A stretch of 19,551 nucleotides of DNA, taken from assembly GCA_005883085.1 (NCBI GenBank), contig VBAY01000046.1, forward strand, positions 1 through 19,551, in the 5' to 3' direction. Below are positions 6,697-15,476 of the stretch, in pieces; positions within the stretch are counted from its first letter, which is position 1, and each line of letters begins with the position of its first letter. A program made the translations under genes and the position numbers. The DNA comes from Candidatus Bathyarchaeota archaeon. GTDB lineage: Archaea > Thermoproteota > Bathyarchaeia > 40CM-2-53-6. The notes below the pieces were generated by a model, which was not told the origin of the DNA, ran no database searches, and was given only the letters and a program-made list of their open reading frames with translations.

Positions 6697-7149
6697 CTAT
6701 TGGGATTCGCGGGCCTTCATTCGCTTTTCCAGTTCTTCCTGAGAAACGTCTTCGACATGTGTGGCGATCCACCACTGGTTTCCGTACTGGTCCTTGACGC
6801 CTCCTGTCCGGTCTCCGTAGAACTGGTCAGACGGCTCCCTCAGCGAAGTTGCACCTTCCCCGAGCGCCCGTTTGTAGGCCGCATCAACATCCTCCGTGTA
6901 CACATTGATCATTGCAGGAACCGCTGGGAATTCTGGGGTTGCGTCGTTTATCATAATGATTGAGTCGCCGATCCTCACTTCGGCGTGACGTATTCGACCA
7001 TCGGACCCGGTGAACCTCTCTTCTTCCTCCGCGTCAAACACCTGCCTGAGGAAATCTATCAAGTTCGACGCTCCTTCGACACTCACTATAGGAGTGAGGG
7101 AATGATAACCTTCAGGAATAGGTTTCACCTTGCTAGTAACAGATTGCAT
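6697..7149 (-). CDS. VOC superfamily protein, PhnB/glyoxalase-like
   Basis: A 150-residue protein from ATG 7149. It has the layout of PhnB-like vicinal-oxygen-chelate proteins: YHSLTPIVSVEGASNLIDFL and VFDAEE in the first module, IRHAEVRIGDSIIMIND in the middle, and INVYTEDVDAAYKRALGEG, then FYGDRTGGVKDQYGNQWW in the second module. The final DPFGN-type motif appears as DQYGNQWWIATH. Such proteins form paired beta-alpha-beta-beta-beta modules that usually hold a metal. Substrates are very diverse, so no reaction is assigned; the name 'PhnB' does not imply a phosphonate role. The C-terminus is a short charged helix. It is transcribed alone, convergent with the coiled-coil gene and divergent from the propeller gene. 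Confidence 0.85.
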   Translation of the reverse strand: MQSVTSKVKPIPEGYHSLTPIVSVEGASNLIDFLRQVFDAEEEERFTGSDGRIRHAEVRIGDSIIMINDATPEFPAVPAMINVYTEDVDAAYKRALGEGATSLREPSDQFYGDRTGGVKDQYGNQWWIATHVEDVSQEELEKRMKARESQ

Positions 7150-7172
7150 TGTCGACGATGATTTGTCGTGGC

Positions 7173-7182
7173 TTGATAAAAG
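7173..7182 (-). promoter_or_regulatory. TATA box of the VOC gene
   Basis: The minus strand reads CCCTTTTATCAAGC, centred about 28 bp before the ATG at 7149, consistent with a leaderless transcript. Confidence 0.5.
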
Positions 7183-7233
7183 GGTGACTGGACAGAAACT
7201 GCTAGATCACTCGTGTCACGATGATGCCCAGCA

Positions 7234-7257
7234 AGGCGATACGGCTTCGTATCGTCT
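7234..7257. repeat. Inverted repeat (10-bp stem, 4-nt loop)
   Basis: CGATACG at 7237-7243 and CGTATCG at 7248-7254 are perfect reverse complements around the loop GCTT. The stem extends outward by one G-T wobble and two further pairs. It lies in the 281-bp gap between the divergent VOC and propeller genes, upstream of both TATA boxes. It could be a regulator binding site or an RNA hairpin from an unseen transcript. The function is unknown. Confidence 0.45.
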
Positions 7258-7394
7258 CTAATTCTGACTAGTGCTCTTTAGAACGGTTTCTATCTTATTG
7301 AGAAATGACTCAATAGATGACCGGGGATTCAACATCGACCTTCATAGCGAGAAATAAATCGTGAGCAATATCCTGATAGCCATTTTCCGCAGGG

Positions 7395-7405
7395 TTAATA
7401 TTATC
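7395..7405 (+). promoter_or_regulatory. TATA box of the YVTN propeller gene
   Basis: TTAATATTATC is strongly AT-rich in a mixed-composition context and is centred about 32 bp before the ATG at 7431. Confidence 0.5.
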
Positions 7406-7430
7406 AGGGGTAAAGCGCAAACCGAAAACA

Positions 7431-8522
7431 ATGTTGTCAACTATAGCGAACAGGCAAAGAAAGCTTGTTAGAACGATGATTCTTCCACTCCTCATCCTCG
7501 CCATCGTTGTCTTGATGCCAGTTGCCCCCATGGTCCATGCTCAAACGGTCGTCACCACAATCCCAGCGGACTTCAAACCGTTGGGAGTCGGGGTCAATGT
7601 TCTAACCAACGAGATCTACGTGGCGACCACGCGAAACTTTGAAGGCAACCTCGATGTGATAAACGGCACCACCAACACCATCACTGCCACAATTTCAACA
7701 GGAACCGGAACATCCGCCTTCAAAGTCGCCGTCAACCCAGTAACCAACCGAGTATACGTGACAAACTCGCTAGGCAGCACCGTCCAGGTAATCGACGGCA
7801 GCTCCCACACTCTTTCAACAAGCATACCCGTCTGCGGCTCCGGCAGCCCGAATAACGTGGCCGTCAACTGGTGGACGAACACCGTATACGTGGGCTGTTC
7901 AGACCCCGCCGCCCTAGCAGTAATCAACGGACAGACAGACACGGTCACTACCACGATACCTCTATCAGCGTACATAGGATCCGCCCGGCCCGTCGCCGTG
8001 AACATCAGAACTGACAGAATCTATGTTGGTGACGGCTCCGGCAGCAACGTTGTGGCAGTAGACGGCAAGTCCAACACGGTCATCGCCAACATTCCTGTAA
8101 CTGGCGCTAGTTACCACTTGGGAATTGACGTCAACCCTTGGACAAACATGGTCTACGTCTCAAATGGCGGATCTAACTCAGTCTCAGTCATAGGCGGCTC
8201 AAGCAATACCGTGATAGCCAATATTCCCGTTGGGCCTCAACCATACGGAGTAGGCGTTGACCTGAGATCCAACATGGTCTACGTAGCGAACAGCGTTGGT
8301 ACAAGCAACAGCAGCAGTGTTTCCGTAATTGATGGCAGGACCAACACTGTCACCGCCACGATCAAAGCTCCCGCCTGGGCCATTGATGTAGGAGTGAATC
8401 CTCGAACCGAGCTAATCTATGTGGCTGAATACTACATTTGCAAATCCAGCAGCTGTGCTAACGATCTGAATCAGAATTCAGTCCTTGTAATCTCCGGTGC
8501 GTCCTCAAACCAGCCAGACTAG
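7431..8522 (+). CDS. Secreted YVTN/YncE-type seven-bladed beta-propeller protein
   Basis: A 363-residue protein from ATG 7431. Residues about 14-37 are a signal peptide (ILPLLILAIVVLM, ending MVHAQ). The rest is repeats of about 42 residues, each with an 'N..TN.VYV' strand followed by 'V.VI.G.TNTV.ATI'. I count seven such strands (NEIYVAT, NRVYVTN, NTVYVGC, DRIYVGD, NMVYVSN, NMVYVAN, ELIYVAE), which fits a complete seven-bladed propeller. These proteins are common at the archaeal cell surface and probably act in binding or adhesion; no catalytic residues are visible. There is no C-terminal membrane anchor, and a Cys pair near the end (CKSSSC) may form a disulfide. An A/T-rich terminator follows. 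It is the first of three plus-strand genes but has its own promoter. Confidence 0.85.
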   Translation: MLSTIANRQRKLVRTMILPLLILAIVVLMPVAPMVHAQTVVTTIPADFKPLGVGVNVLTNEIYVATTRNFEGNLDVINGTTNTITATISTGTGTSAFKVAVNPVTNRVYVTNSLGSTVQVIDGSSHTLSTSIPVCGSGSPNNVAVNWWTNTVYVGCSDPAALAVINGQTDTVTTTIPLSAYIGSARPVAVNIRTDRIYVGDGSGSNVVAVDGKSNTVIANIPVTGASYHLGIDVNPWTNMVYVSNGGSNSVSVIGGSSNTVIANIPVGPQPYGVGVDLRSNMVYVANSVGTSNSSSVSVIDGRTNTVTATIKAPAWAIDVGVNPRTELIYVAEYYICKSSSCANDLNQNSVLVISGASSNQPD

Positions 8523-8546
8523 CTCCGCAACCGCGCTACTGATACC

Positions 8547-8568
8547 CAAAAAACCCCTCGTTTTTTCC
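8547..8568 (+). terminator. Terminator after the YVTN propeller gene
   Basis: A run of six A (8548-8553) and a run of six T (8561-8566) flank a short loop. The T run, 39 bp after the stop, is a typical archaeal oligo-T termination signal. Confidence 0.5.
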
Positions 8569-8607
8569 TAAATCCAACTTCCATCGTTTGTTGGGATATT
8601 AGACACT

Positions 8608-8616
8608 CTATTATTC
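8608..8616 (+). promoter_or_regulatory. TATA-like box of the S9 peptidase gene
   Basis: CTATTATTC is centred 26 bp before the GTG at 8638. This supports a leaderless start at the GTG, or at the ATG nine bases later. Confidence 0.5.
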
Positions 8617-8637
8617 CAGACCTGCTAGGACTAGGCA

Positions 8638-10632
8638 GTGTTTCCGATGCCTCGAAATGTCGCCCCCTACGGCTCCTGGAAATCGCCCATTACTGCGGAT
8701 CTCCTCGCCTCGACCTATGTCGGTCTTGACGAGCTTAGAATTGATGGCAAGGATCTTTACTGGAATGAACTTCGTCCCGCGAACAAGGGCCGGAACGTAA
8801 TTGTCCAGAGAAAACCAGATGGCACGCTGACGGATATTACCCCTACTGGCTTCAGTGCACGAACGAGAGTTCACGAGTACGGGGGCGGATGCTACCTCGT
8901 CCAGAACGGAACAGTCTACTTTTCCAACTATACCGACCAGCGTTTCTACCGCCAAGACCCGGCGAGTGACCCTCGGCCTCTAACACCCCTAGTAGACATG
9001 AGATACGCGGATAGCGTATTCGACCAAAAGAGAAACCGCATAATCTCGATACGCGAAGACCATACTCTCAAGACCCCACAAGCCGTCAACACCATCGTCA
9101 GCCTTGATCCAGAGAATGAGAGCGAGGGCAAGATCCTCTTCTCCGGAAACGACTTCTACTCAACCCCACGGCTCAGCCCCGACGGGACCAAGCTAGCATG
9201 GCTCACCTGGAATCATCCCAACATGCCCTGGGACGGAACAGAGCTCTGGATTGCTGATGTCAAACCAGACGGCTCACTAGGACAAGCGGAAAAGATTGCG
9301 GGAGGATTGGACGAGTCCATCTATCAGCCAGAATGGTCACCCGACGGCGAGCTATACTTCAGCTCCGACAGGACGGGATGGTGGAACCTCCACCGCTGGC
9401 ACAACAGTGAGGTCGAACCGCTGTACCCGATGGAGGCTGAATTCGGCCTCCCCCAGTGGGGGTTCGGATCACACACCTTCGTCTTCGAGTCCCAAGATCG
9501 AATCGTCTGTGCTTACACGAAGAATGGACTATGGAATTTAGCCAGCCTGAACCTTAGGAAGAAGAAACTCGAACCGATAGAGACGTCGATCAGTCAGATC
9601 GACCGGGGCAACCTAGCCACGAAAAACGGACATGTCTTTCTGATCGGAGGATCAGCCACGGAACCCTCGTCCATAGTACGGATAGACCTCTCATCCAGAG
9701 AGACGGAGATACTACACCGATCCCGAGAGATCACCGTCGGCAAAGAGTACATCTCGATTCCAAACGCGATCGAGTTTCCCACGGAGAATGGACGAACAGC
9801 CTTCGCGTTCTTCTATCCTCCAAAGAATCCTGAATACGAAGCACCCCAGGGCGAGAAGCCTCCTCTCCTAGTCGTAAGCCACGGCGGGCCCACTAGCGCC
9901 AGCCCATCCACCCTACGATACGAGATACAATACTGGACAAGCCGGGGAATCGGGGTTGTAGACGTCAACTATGGCGGCAGCACCGGATACGGTAGAGAGT
10001 ATCGGAAGAGACTCAACGATCAGTGGGGAATCGTTGACGTTCAAGACTGCGTTAACGCCACCCGATACCTGGCCAGTCGTGGACAAGCTGATGCAGAGAG
10101 ACTTGGTATCCGCGGAGGAAGCGCTGGAGGCTACACAACCCTCTGCGCCCTAGCCTTCACGAACACATTCAAGGTTGGTGCAAGCTACTTCGGCGTCAGC
10201 GACCTAGAACTCCTAGCGAAGGACACCCACAAGTTCGAATCCCGATACCTCGACAAGCTAGTTGGACCCTATCCCGAACGCCGCGACATCTATCGAGCGA
10301 GATCACCGATAGACCATGTTGACGGCATATCCTCAGCTCTAATCTTGTTCCAAGGACTTGAAGACAAGGTCGTGCCTCCAGACCAGTCCGAGAAGATCTT
10401 TGAAGCGGTTAAGGCGAAGGGCCTCCCCGTAGCCTACATCGCCTACGACTGGGAGCAGCACGGTTTTCGGCGAGCAGAAAACATCAAAAGATCCTACGAG
10501 GCTGAGTTGTACTTCTACTCGAAAATATTCCGGTTCAACCTTTCCGACCCGATCGAACCAGTCATAATAGAAAACCTCGTAAGCGAGACGAAACCTGCTG
10601 TCTCGCCCATAGAAATAACAGAAACACTATAG
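8638..10632 (+). CDS. S9 family peptidase (prolyl oligopeptidase / acylaminoacyl-peptidase type)
   Basis: A 664-residue cytoplasmic serine hydrolase from GTG 8638 (or ATG 8647). Residues about 30-390 form a WD40/TolB-like beta-propeller, with repeats such as STPRLSPDGTKLAWLTW and QPEWSPDGELYFSSDRTG. Residues about 415-640 form the alpha/beta-hydrolase domain. The catalytic triad is visible: Ser495 in RGGSAGGY, Asp576 in QGLEDKVVPP, and His608 in WEQHGFR. The oxyanion segment is SHGGPTS, followed by YGGSTGYGREYR. These features match S9C enzymes that cleave short peptides, often from blocked N-termini, in the cytosol; the propeller excludes large substrates. No signal peptide is present. The length is normal for the family. 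The next gene encodes a secreted protein with its own promoter, so no operon link is implied. Confidence 0.93.
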   Translation: MFPMPRNVAPYGSWKSPITADLLASTYVGLDELRIDGKDLYWNELRPANKGRNVIVQRKPDGTLTDITPTGFSARTRVHEYGGGCYLVQNGTVYFSNYTDQRFYRQDPASDPRPLTPLVDMRYADSVFDQKRNRIISIREDHTLKTPQAVNTIVSLDPENESEGKILFSGNDFYSTPRLSPDGTKLAWLTWNHPNMPWDGTELWIADVKPDGSLGQAEKIAGGLDESIYQPEWSPDGELYFSSDRTGWWNLHRWHNSEVEPLYPMEAEFGLPQWGFGSHTFVFESQDRIVCAYTKNGLWNLASLNLRKKKLEPIETSISQIDRGNLATKNGHVFLIGGSATEPSSIVRIDLSSRETEILHRSREITVGKEYISIPNAIEFPTENGRTAFAFFYPPKNPEYEAPQGEKPPLLVVSHGGPTSASPSTLRYEIQYWTSRGIGVVDVNYGGSTGYGREYRKRLNDQWGIVDVQDCVNATRYLASRGQADAERLGIRGGSAGGYTTLCALAFTNTFKVGASYFGVSDLELLAKDTHKFESRYLDKLVGPYPERRDIYRARSPIDHVDGISSALILFQGLEDKVVPPDQSEKIFEAVKAKGLPVAYIAYDWEQHGFRRAENIKRSYEAELYFYSKIFRFNLSDPIEPVIIENLVSETKPAVSPIEITETL

Positions 10633-10740
10633 GAATCAGAAGAAGACAGAATTACGATTCGAAAATCTACGTCAGGTTCTGCGATGAACACACACAACAA
10701 CACTCTGACCACGACACCGATGATCAGGTATTCCGGAACT

Positions 10741-10748
10741 GTTAAATC
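10741..10748 (+). promoter_or_regulatory. TATA-like box of the large secreted protein gene
   Basis: GTTAAATC is centred about 29 bp before the ATG at 10774. This argues that translation starts there, immediately before the signal peptide, rather than at the in-frame ATG at 10684. Confidence 0.5.
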
Positions 10749-10773
10749 CGAAACCGAATACGGCACGGTTTTC

Positions 10774-12996
10774 ATGAAAAATAGTCGCGTACTATTGATC
10801 CTTTTCGCCAGCATTCTCCTTCTAATTCCAACCGCATCACCCCGAGCGGCAGCCGTTTCTATCACGCTGACGCCGGGAACTACCAGTCTGATCGGCACTG
10901 TCGATGTGAGTACTCTCCCGCAGACAGACCAATCGAGCGTCAACATGAACCAGGCTCCCCTGCACTCGCAGGGCCTCCAAGCCTTCGATCAGGCCAAAGC
11001 GCAAGCCGCACAAACCGGTTATGTCCCAGCAGACGAGGCTGCAAAAACCGTTGCAACTCCACCAAGCACTCCCTCACCACTGACCACCACCGTGGGTCTC
11101 ATCCTCGAGGGAGCCCCAGGTGGATCACCGAATCCCTGTGGCTGTTCGCCTCCAGACGTAATTGTCGGTGCTGGGCCAAACCATGTCTTCGAGATGGTCA
11201 ACCTTGCCGGCATAATCTACACGAAAGCTGGAGCAGTTGCCAAGGCCACGTTCGGTCTCGACACTTTCTTCAACCTACCCGCCTCGTCAATGTCAGACCC
11301 GCAAGTCTCCTATGACTCCAGCAGTGGGCGATGGTTCGCGTCGATCATTGACATTCCCAACAGCCGAGTAGTGTTCGCTGTCTCGACAAGCAACGATCCC
11401 ACAGGCACTTTCAACCTTTACTCCGTCTCGGACAGTGGGCGTCTTCCTGACCAGCCTGTCACCGGAACCAACGATGACAAGTACGTAATTTCCGTGAACG
11501 ATTTCAACACCGCCGGCACTTCCTTCATCGGCGTCCACTACTGGGTCCTCAACAAGTCAGAGCTTGTTGCCGGAGCCTCAACGATCCACTTTGCTACAAA
11601 CACGCCGGACTCGAACATGTTCTCACTGCATCCCGCAGAACATCTCTCCTCGTCCACGACCTTCTACATGGTAACCGACTGTACAGGAACATGCATCCCA
11701 AGTCCGACAAGCCAGACCAATACCGAGACAGTAGTCTCTCTAACCGGTGTTCCACCTGCGACTGTAACAGTCAGCTCCAGCAGCTTCTCGATTGCGACGA
11801 GCGTCATCGGGCCGAATGCGGCGCAACCCGGCACCGGCACGACATTGGCCACGAACGATAACCGTGTCGAGAGCGTTGTCTGGGAATCAAACAGCCTATG
11901 GGCCTCATGGAACGATGCATGCATCCCCAGCGGTGACTCTGCAACTCGAACATGTCTACGCCTAGTCCAGGCCACAACCTCAGGCGCAACGGCAACGAAG
12001 GCGCAGGACTTCGATTTCTCCGCCAGTGGCCAGTACTACTTCTACCCAGCAGTCTCAAGCTATCAGGGACAACTTGTCGTCTCCTTCGGCAGGTCATCCA
12101 GCAGCATCTTTCCATCAGCCATGGCCACGGGACGAGCCTCTAGCGATCCACTGAACACGTTACAATCAGCCGCCGTGATCAGAGCAGGCACAACCGCCGA
12201 CACTAGCGGCCGTTACGGTGACTATTTCGGCGCCGCCACAGACCCGACCCCGACCTCGTCCTCAACATTCTGGGTCGCAGGCGAATACCGCAAGTCCACC
12301 ACATTCCAGAACTGGAACACGGTCATCGGACAAATCGCGTCATTCAGCGCGCCAGGAACCTTCGACTATAGCGTAAGCCTCAATCCAACAAGCGGCTCCG
12401 TCGCCCAGGGATCAGGCACAACCTCGACCGTAACAGTCAGCCTCGTCAGCGGAACCACCCAATCAGTCTCGCTTAGCACAAGCATCAGTCCATCAGCCGC
12501 AGGCCTCACAGCCACCGTGAACCCGACAAGCGGAACACCCACCTACACGAGCACATTGACGATCTCAACCACCACTAGCACTCCGACAGGAACCTACTCC
12601 ATAACAGTCACCGGCACAAGCGGAACCCTGTCCCATAGCGCCATTTACACTCTAGCGGTTACCGCTCCCGTAACAGGAGACTTCAGCATCAGCGCATCAC
12701 CCTCCAGCCTGACGATGAATAGGTTCGGATCAGCGTCAACAACAATCACAATAACATCGCTAGGCGGTTTCTCTGGTACTGTCACATTGTCGACTGGTGC
12801 GCTACCAGCAGGACTTACTGCAAGCCTCAACCCAACCAGTGTAACGGTAACCTCAGGCGGAAGCGGAACGTCCACGTTAACTTTCAACGGCCACGGTGGG
12901 ATGACGGTAACGGGAACGTTTACCGTCACGGTAACCGGGACAAGCGGCAGCCTCACCCACTCAACCACAATAACACTAACGATAACGAAGCACTAG
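10774..12996 (+). CDS. Large secreted propeller-like protein with two C-terminal Ig-like repeats
   Basis: A 740-residue protein from ATG 10774. An upstream ATG at 10684 is in frame, but the signal peptide (MKNSRVLLILFASILLLIP) begins at 10774. After the signal peptide and a Ser/Pro-rich linker is a segment with NPCGCSPPDVIVGAGPNHV, then propeller-like strands (DPQVSYDSSSGRWFAS, then DDKYVISVNDF) up to about residue 520. This resembles archaeal and bacterial extracellular proteins of unknown function with sialidase-like repeats. The last about 210 residues are two homologous beta-sandwich modules (from 12364 and from 12679). They share DxSxSxxPxS starts and TVTGTSG(T/S)L endings and are very rich in Thr, Ser and Gly. 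There is no C-terminal anchor. A surface adhesion or binding role is likely; no enzymatic residues are seen. Confidence 0.75.
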   Translation: MKNSRVLLILFASILLLIPTASPRAAAVSITLTPGTTSLIGTVDVSTLPQTDQSSVNMNQAPLHSQGLQAFDQAKAQAAQTGYVPADEAAKTVATPPSTPSPLTTTVGLILEGAPGGSPNPCGCSPPDVIVGAGPNHVFEMVNLAGIIYTKAGAVAKATFGLDTFFNLPASSMSDPQVSYDSSSGRWFASIIDIPNSRVVFAVSTSNDPTGTFNLYSVSDSGRLPDQPVTGTNDDKYVISVNDFNTAGTSFIGVHYWVLNKSELVAGASTIHFATNTPDSNMFSLHPAEHLSSSTTFYMVTDCTGTCIPSPTSQTNTETVVSLTGVPPATVTVSSSSFSIATSVIGPNAAQPGTGTTLATNDNRVESVVWESNSLWASWNDACIPSGDSATRTCLRLVQATTSGATATKAQDFDFSASGQYYFYPAVSSYQGQLVVSFGRSSSSIFPSAMATGRASSDPLNTLQSAAVIRAGTTADTSGRYGDYFGAATDPTPTSSSTFWVAGEYRKSTTFQNWNTVIGQIASFSAPGTFDYSVSLNPTSGSVAQGSGTTSTVTVSLVSGTTQSVSLSTSISPSAAGLTATVNPTSGTPTYTSTLTISTTTSTPTGTYSITVTGTSGTLSHSAIYTLAVTAPVTGDFSISASPSSLTMNRFGSASTTITITSLGGFSGTVTLSTGALPAGLTASLNPTSVTVTSGGSGTSTLTFNGHGGMTVTGTFTVTVTGTSGSLTHSTTITLTITKH

Positions 12997-13012
12997 ACCA
13001 TTCGATCCAATC

Positions 13013-13037
13013 TTCCCATTTTTCTTTTTTCTTTCCT
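13013..13037 (+). terminator. Oligo-T terminator after the large secreted protein gene
   Basis: A pyrimidine tract with several T runs (TTTTT and TTTTTT separated by C) begins about 17 bp after the stop and ends where the convergent membrane protein gene ends. Confidence 0.6.
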
Positions 13038-13574
13038 TCAGAACTGAAGTTCATCTAGTTCGAGCGATAGACTTCTACAGAGGTGGAAGGACGGAACTGC
13101 GAGAACCGTCTTTCCGTCGCTGGGAGTCTTCACTCCTCCAATCAGGACCTCAAGCGGAAGCATCGATATGAACGCATAACCGACTCCAACATATGGCGCC
13201 AGAAGCGCGATGATGATTAGGGGAGCTCCAACAAGGCCTCCGAGGAAGATCTCCCAGAATACTCCAAAGATGCTGAAGTAGAGGGTAACACGTGAGACAT
13301 TCTTGGCGTGCCGCCACAATACTATTCCTCCAAGCACCAACATTTCAACGAGGATAAACGGAAGAGTAGGTGGTATCGCGACCGTGCCGCACCATGCGGG
13401 CATGCAGTCAATTTGTTCCTCGAAAATTATCAATGGAACAGACAGCATCAGATAGAGTGCTAGAGGGGGAAGCTTCACTCGCAATATGTCAAGCGCAAGC
13501 TTCTTCCTGAAACGGAACATAAGGAGGAACCCTCCCACGATCAGCGGAACATCGATGAGAATACCGAATGCCAA
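13038..13574 (-). CDS. Integral membrane protein of unknown function
   Basis: A 178-residue protein from TTG 13574; an in-frame TGA lies two codons upstream, so no longer version is possible. About five hydrophobic helices are visible: residues 4-20, 35-51, 66-87, 98-117 and 120-146. A hydrophilic tail ends at SLELDELQF. A Cys pair in QIDCMPAWCGTV (C57, C62) sits in the loop after the second helix and could form an extracytoplasmic disulfide. I do not recognise the family. It lies 88 bp from the stop of the PiT gene on the same strand and could be transcribed from that operon or from a weak TATA-like TTAAG element near 13615. Confidence 0.55.
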   Translation of the reverse strand: MAFGILIDVPLIVGGFLLMFRFRKKLALDILRVKLPPLALYLMLSVPLIIFEEQIDCMPAWCGTVAIPPTLPFILVEMLVLGGIVLWRHAKNVSRVTLYFSIFGVFWEIFLGGLVGAPLIIIALLAPYVGVGYAFISMLPLEVLIGGVKTPSDGKTVLAVPSFHLCRSLSLELDELQF

Positions 13575-13662
13575 GAACGCTCAGCCCGATCGACAAGAAA
13601 ATCGGAAAGTGATCTTAAGGGCGTTCTGTATCTCGTGCCTCCCGTCCCCGCAGAATCATATG

Positions 13663-14646
13663 CTAGATCATTGCCACGACATAAGACACGGCAACAGCGA
13701 GTATGCCAGCGCCGGGCAGAGTCACTAGCCATGGCAAGAGCATTGATCTAAGCGAAGATTTGATGACACTCTGGCGTCCACCGATCCCAGCGTTGGATCC
13801 TTCGTGAACCTGGGTCGTCGACATGGGTGCCCCAAAGATTGCCCCCGCTGACACCACTAGAGCCGTGGCCGCCCCAGCCTTCGACCTCTGAACCTGATCT
13901 AGCGCCGCATGCCTGCCAATCGCAGTCACCACCACCCGATGACCGAGTACCAGTGAGCCGAGCAAGACCGCTACTGCAACAATCGAGTATGGAACCCAGG
14001 CTGCCTCAGAGGGATTTGCGAGGAGAAAGAACGCTCCCAGAGCCGCCATCTTTGGAGCATCGTTAATCCCTCTCGCGTAGGAAACAGCGGCCCCGGACGC
14101 CCAGTGCTCAATGCTGGCAAGTCGCGGCCGTGGTTTACCTGGCAACCCGGTTCGACGTGTCAGCCTATCGATGATGTATATTCCCACAAGCGCAGCTATG
14201 GGTCCCCCGGCCAAGGGCAATACCACCCTGTACAGCAGGAACTCCCATTGTATCACTGATACTCCAAACAGGTAGACCGCTAACAACACCAGAGCGCCTA
14301 TGATCGCGTGCGTCGAGGAAACTGGCAACCTGAGAAGAGTCGCCGCAAGAATCCATAACGTCGCGCCAGCAAGCGCTGCCAAAACGAAAGACGATTCAGG
14401 CGCAGTGTGTAGAAGGCTCTGGGGCGTGAAAACAGTGAAGAGTCTACCTGAGATCAAAATTGCAGAGACGCTTCCAATGCCAGTGAAGAAGCCTCCCCAG
14501 ATGAGTGGCTTACGCTTTCTCGGGGGCGAGCCTGAGGGTCCTGGCATCATCAACGATGCCACGCTCTTTCCTACATCGTTGGCTCCGTTGGCGAAAGCAA
14601 GGGCGAACAGAGCCGCGAGTCCTAATTCCTCAATCGACACGATCAC
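13663..14646 (-). CDS. pit: PiT-family inorganic phosphate transporter
   Basis: A 327-residue membrane protein from GTG 14646. It carries both inverted PiT/PHO4 signatures: FANGANDVGKS (residues 18-28) and ARGINDAPKMAALG (191-204). The two phosphate-pocket motifs are also present: LPVSSTHAIIGA (107-118) and APMSTTQVHEGSNAGIG (273-289). About ten membrane helices are expected. The family imports phosphate with a cation (H+ or Na+), and the two ND motifs are central to transport. In the second pocket motif the usual His after STT is Gln (STTQ), a small departure that may alter affinity. The length is at the short end for the family, with only a brief cytoplasmic loop between halves. It follows the TPR gene by 23 bp and is probably co-transcribed with it. 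No PhoU-like gene is adjacent. Confidence 0.92.
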   Translation of the reverse strand: MIVSIEELGLAALFALAFANGANDVGKSVASLMMPGPSGSPPRKRKPLIWGGFFTGIGSVSAILISGRLFTVFTPQSLLHTAPESSFVLAALAGATLWILAATLLRLPVSSTHAIIGALVLLAVYLFGVSVIQWEFLLYRVVLPLAGGPIAALVGIYIIDRLTRRTGLPGKPRPRLASIEHWASGAAVSYARGINDAPKMAALGAFFLLANPSEAAWVPYSIVAVAVLLGSLVLGHRVVVTAIGRHAALDQVQRSKAGAATALVVSAGAIFGAPMSTTQVHEGSNAGIGGRQSVIKSSLRSMLLPWLVTLPGAGILAVAVSYVVAMI

Positions 14647-14669
14647 GGGGTTCTCTCTCTGAAGACGCC

Positions 14670-15476
14670 CTAACTTCCGGGTGTTTCTGGCCGGCCAACT
14701 TTTCCAAGTTCTTTAAGCCGGTTCAGCCTGTCTTGCTCATTTGCGAGCCGTGGATCCTTTGAGAGTTCCTCGTAGGCAGCCGCAAACCATCCCAGAGCAT
14801 CTTGCTCTTGACCCATAACCGTAAGGCATTCGGCGATCTCCTCGTAGACGTATCCGCTCTTCTTGCCAGCCGCCTGATACTGCTCAAACAAGCTTCGCTG
14901 CATCTCCAGAGCTTCTTCCGTGTGATCCATCATCCGAAGAGACTTGGCAACGCACCATTTTGCGATCATGATCTTGTTCGGATCGCCCTCCTTTTCCCGG
15001 AACTCCACGGCTTTCTCGAACATGAGCAGGGATTCTTCATACTGTTTTTGCTCGAAATAGGTCCAGCCTAGGTTGTTGTAGAGACTGCCCTTCCATTTCC
15101 GCGCCTTTTCATCCGCGGAATTCTCGGCAATGTCCAACGCCTTCAGGTTCCATTCCGACTGTTTCTCGGTTGGTTCGACAATCGCCATCATGTGAGCGGC
15201 GTCTACGGCGTTGAAGTCGTCTTCGGACTTGACAGCGAGATCTAATGCCTGAAGAAACAAGGGCCTGGCCTCGTCCCGCTTTCCGGACGAGTTGAAGACC
15301 CTTCCACGCTCGAGCAGATACCGGACCCTCGTCTTATCGTCCGCCTCTGCCTTGAGCATGGCCTTTTCGACGCGATCCAGCGTCTTATGAGCGTCCTGGA
15401 ATTTTCGCTGCAAGCCTTCCGCCCTTGCTATCTGGGTAAGAAGCTGTGTCAGATACGGAAAGTCTCTCGAGTCCAA
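14670..15476 (-). CDS. Tetratricopeptide repeat protein (N-terminus not fully covered)
   Basis: A 268-residue TPR protein from the only usable start, TTG 15476. Helix pairs of about 34-40 residues are visible, such as LYNNLGWTYFEQKQYEESL, followed by KAVEFREKEGD, and YEEIAECLTVMGQEQDALGWF. At least five TPR units are likely. TPR arrays bind other proteins; no catalytic domain is present. The frame remains open for 70 codons upstream of TTG 15476, and that part looks coding (PDFDSLWDYDHPGATERRF, then RELLPAAL), resembling the usual start of this type of TPR protein. It holds no ATG, GTG or TTG in frame. The gene therefore either uses a rare start codon or has a frameshift or sequence error near its beginning. 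It lies 23 bp before the PiT gene. Confidence 0.8.
   Translation of the reverse strand: MDSRDFPYLTQLLTQIARAEGLQRKFQDAHKTLDRVEKAMLKAEADDKTRVRYLLERGRVFNSSGKRDEARPLFLQALDLAVKSEDDFNAVDAAHMMAIVEPTEKQSEWNLKALDIAENSADEKARKWKGSLYNNLGWTYFEQKQYEESLLMFEKAVEFREKEGDPNKIMIAKWCVAKSLRMMDHTEEALEMQRSLFEQYQAAGKKSGYVYEEIAECLTVMGQEQDALGWFAAAYEELSKDPRLANEQDRLNRLKELGKVGRPETPGS

Noticed and set aside
7310..7531. 73-codon minus-strand ORF across the start of the propeller gene
   Set aside because: It covers the TATA box and signal peptide of a well-supported plus-strand gene, and its product has no recognisable pattern.
11664..12115. Overlapping minus-strand ORFs within the large secreted protein gene
   Set aside because: They arise from the Thr/Ser-rich codon pattern of the real gene and have no motif.
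12364..12993. Repetitive sequence considered as a DNA repeat array or CRISPR
   Set aside because: The repetition is at protein level (two Ig-like modules), with no constant DNA repeat or spacer pattern.
14300..14662. 120-codon plus-strand ORF opposite the PiT gene
   Set aside because: It is antisense to conserved transporter signatures and has no independent support.
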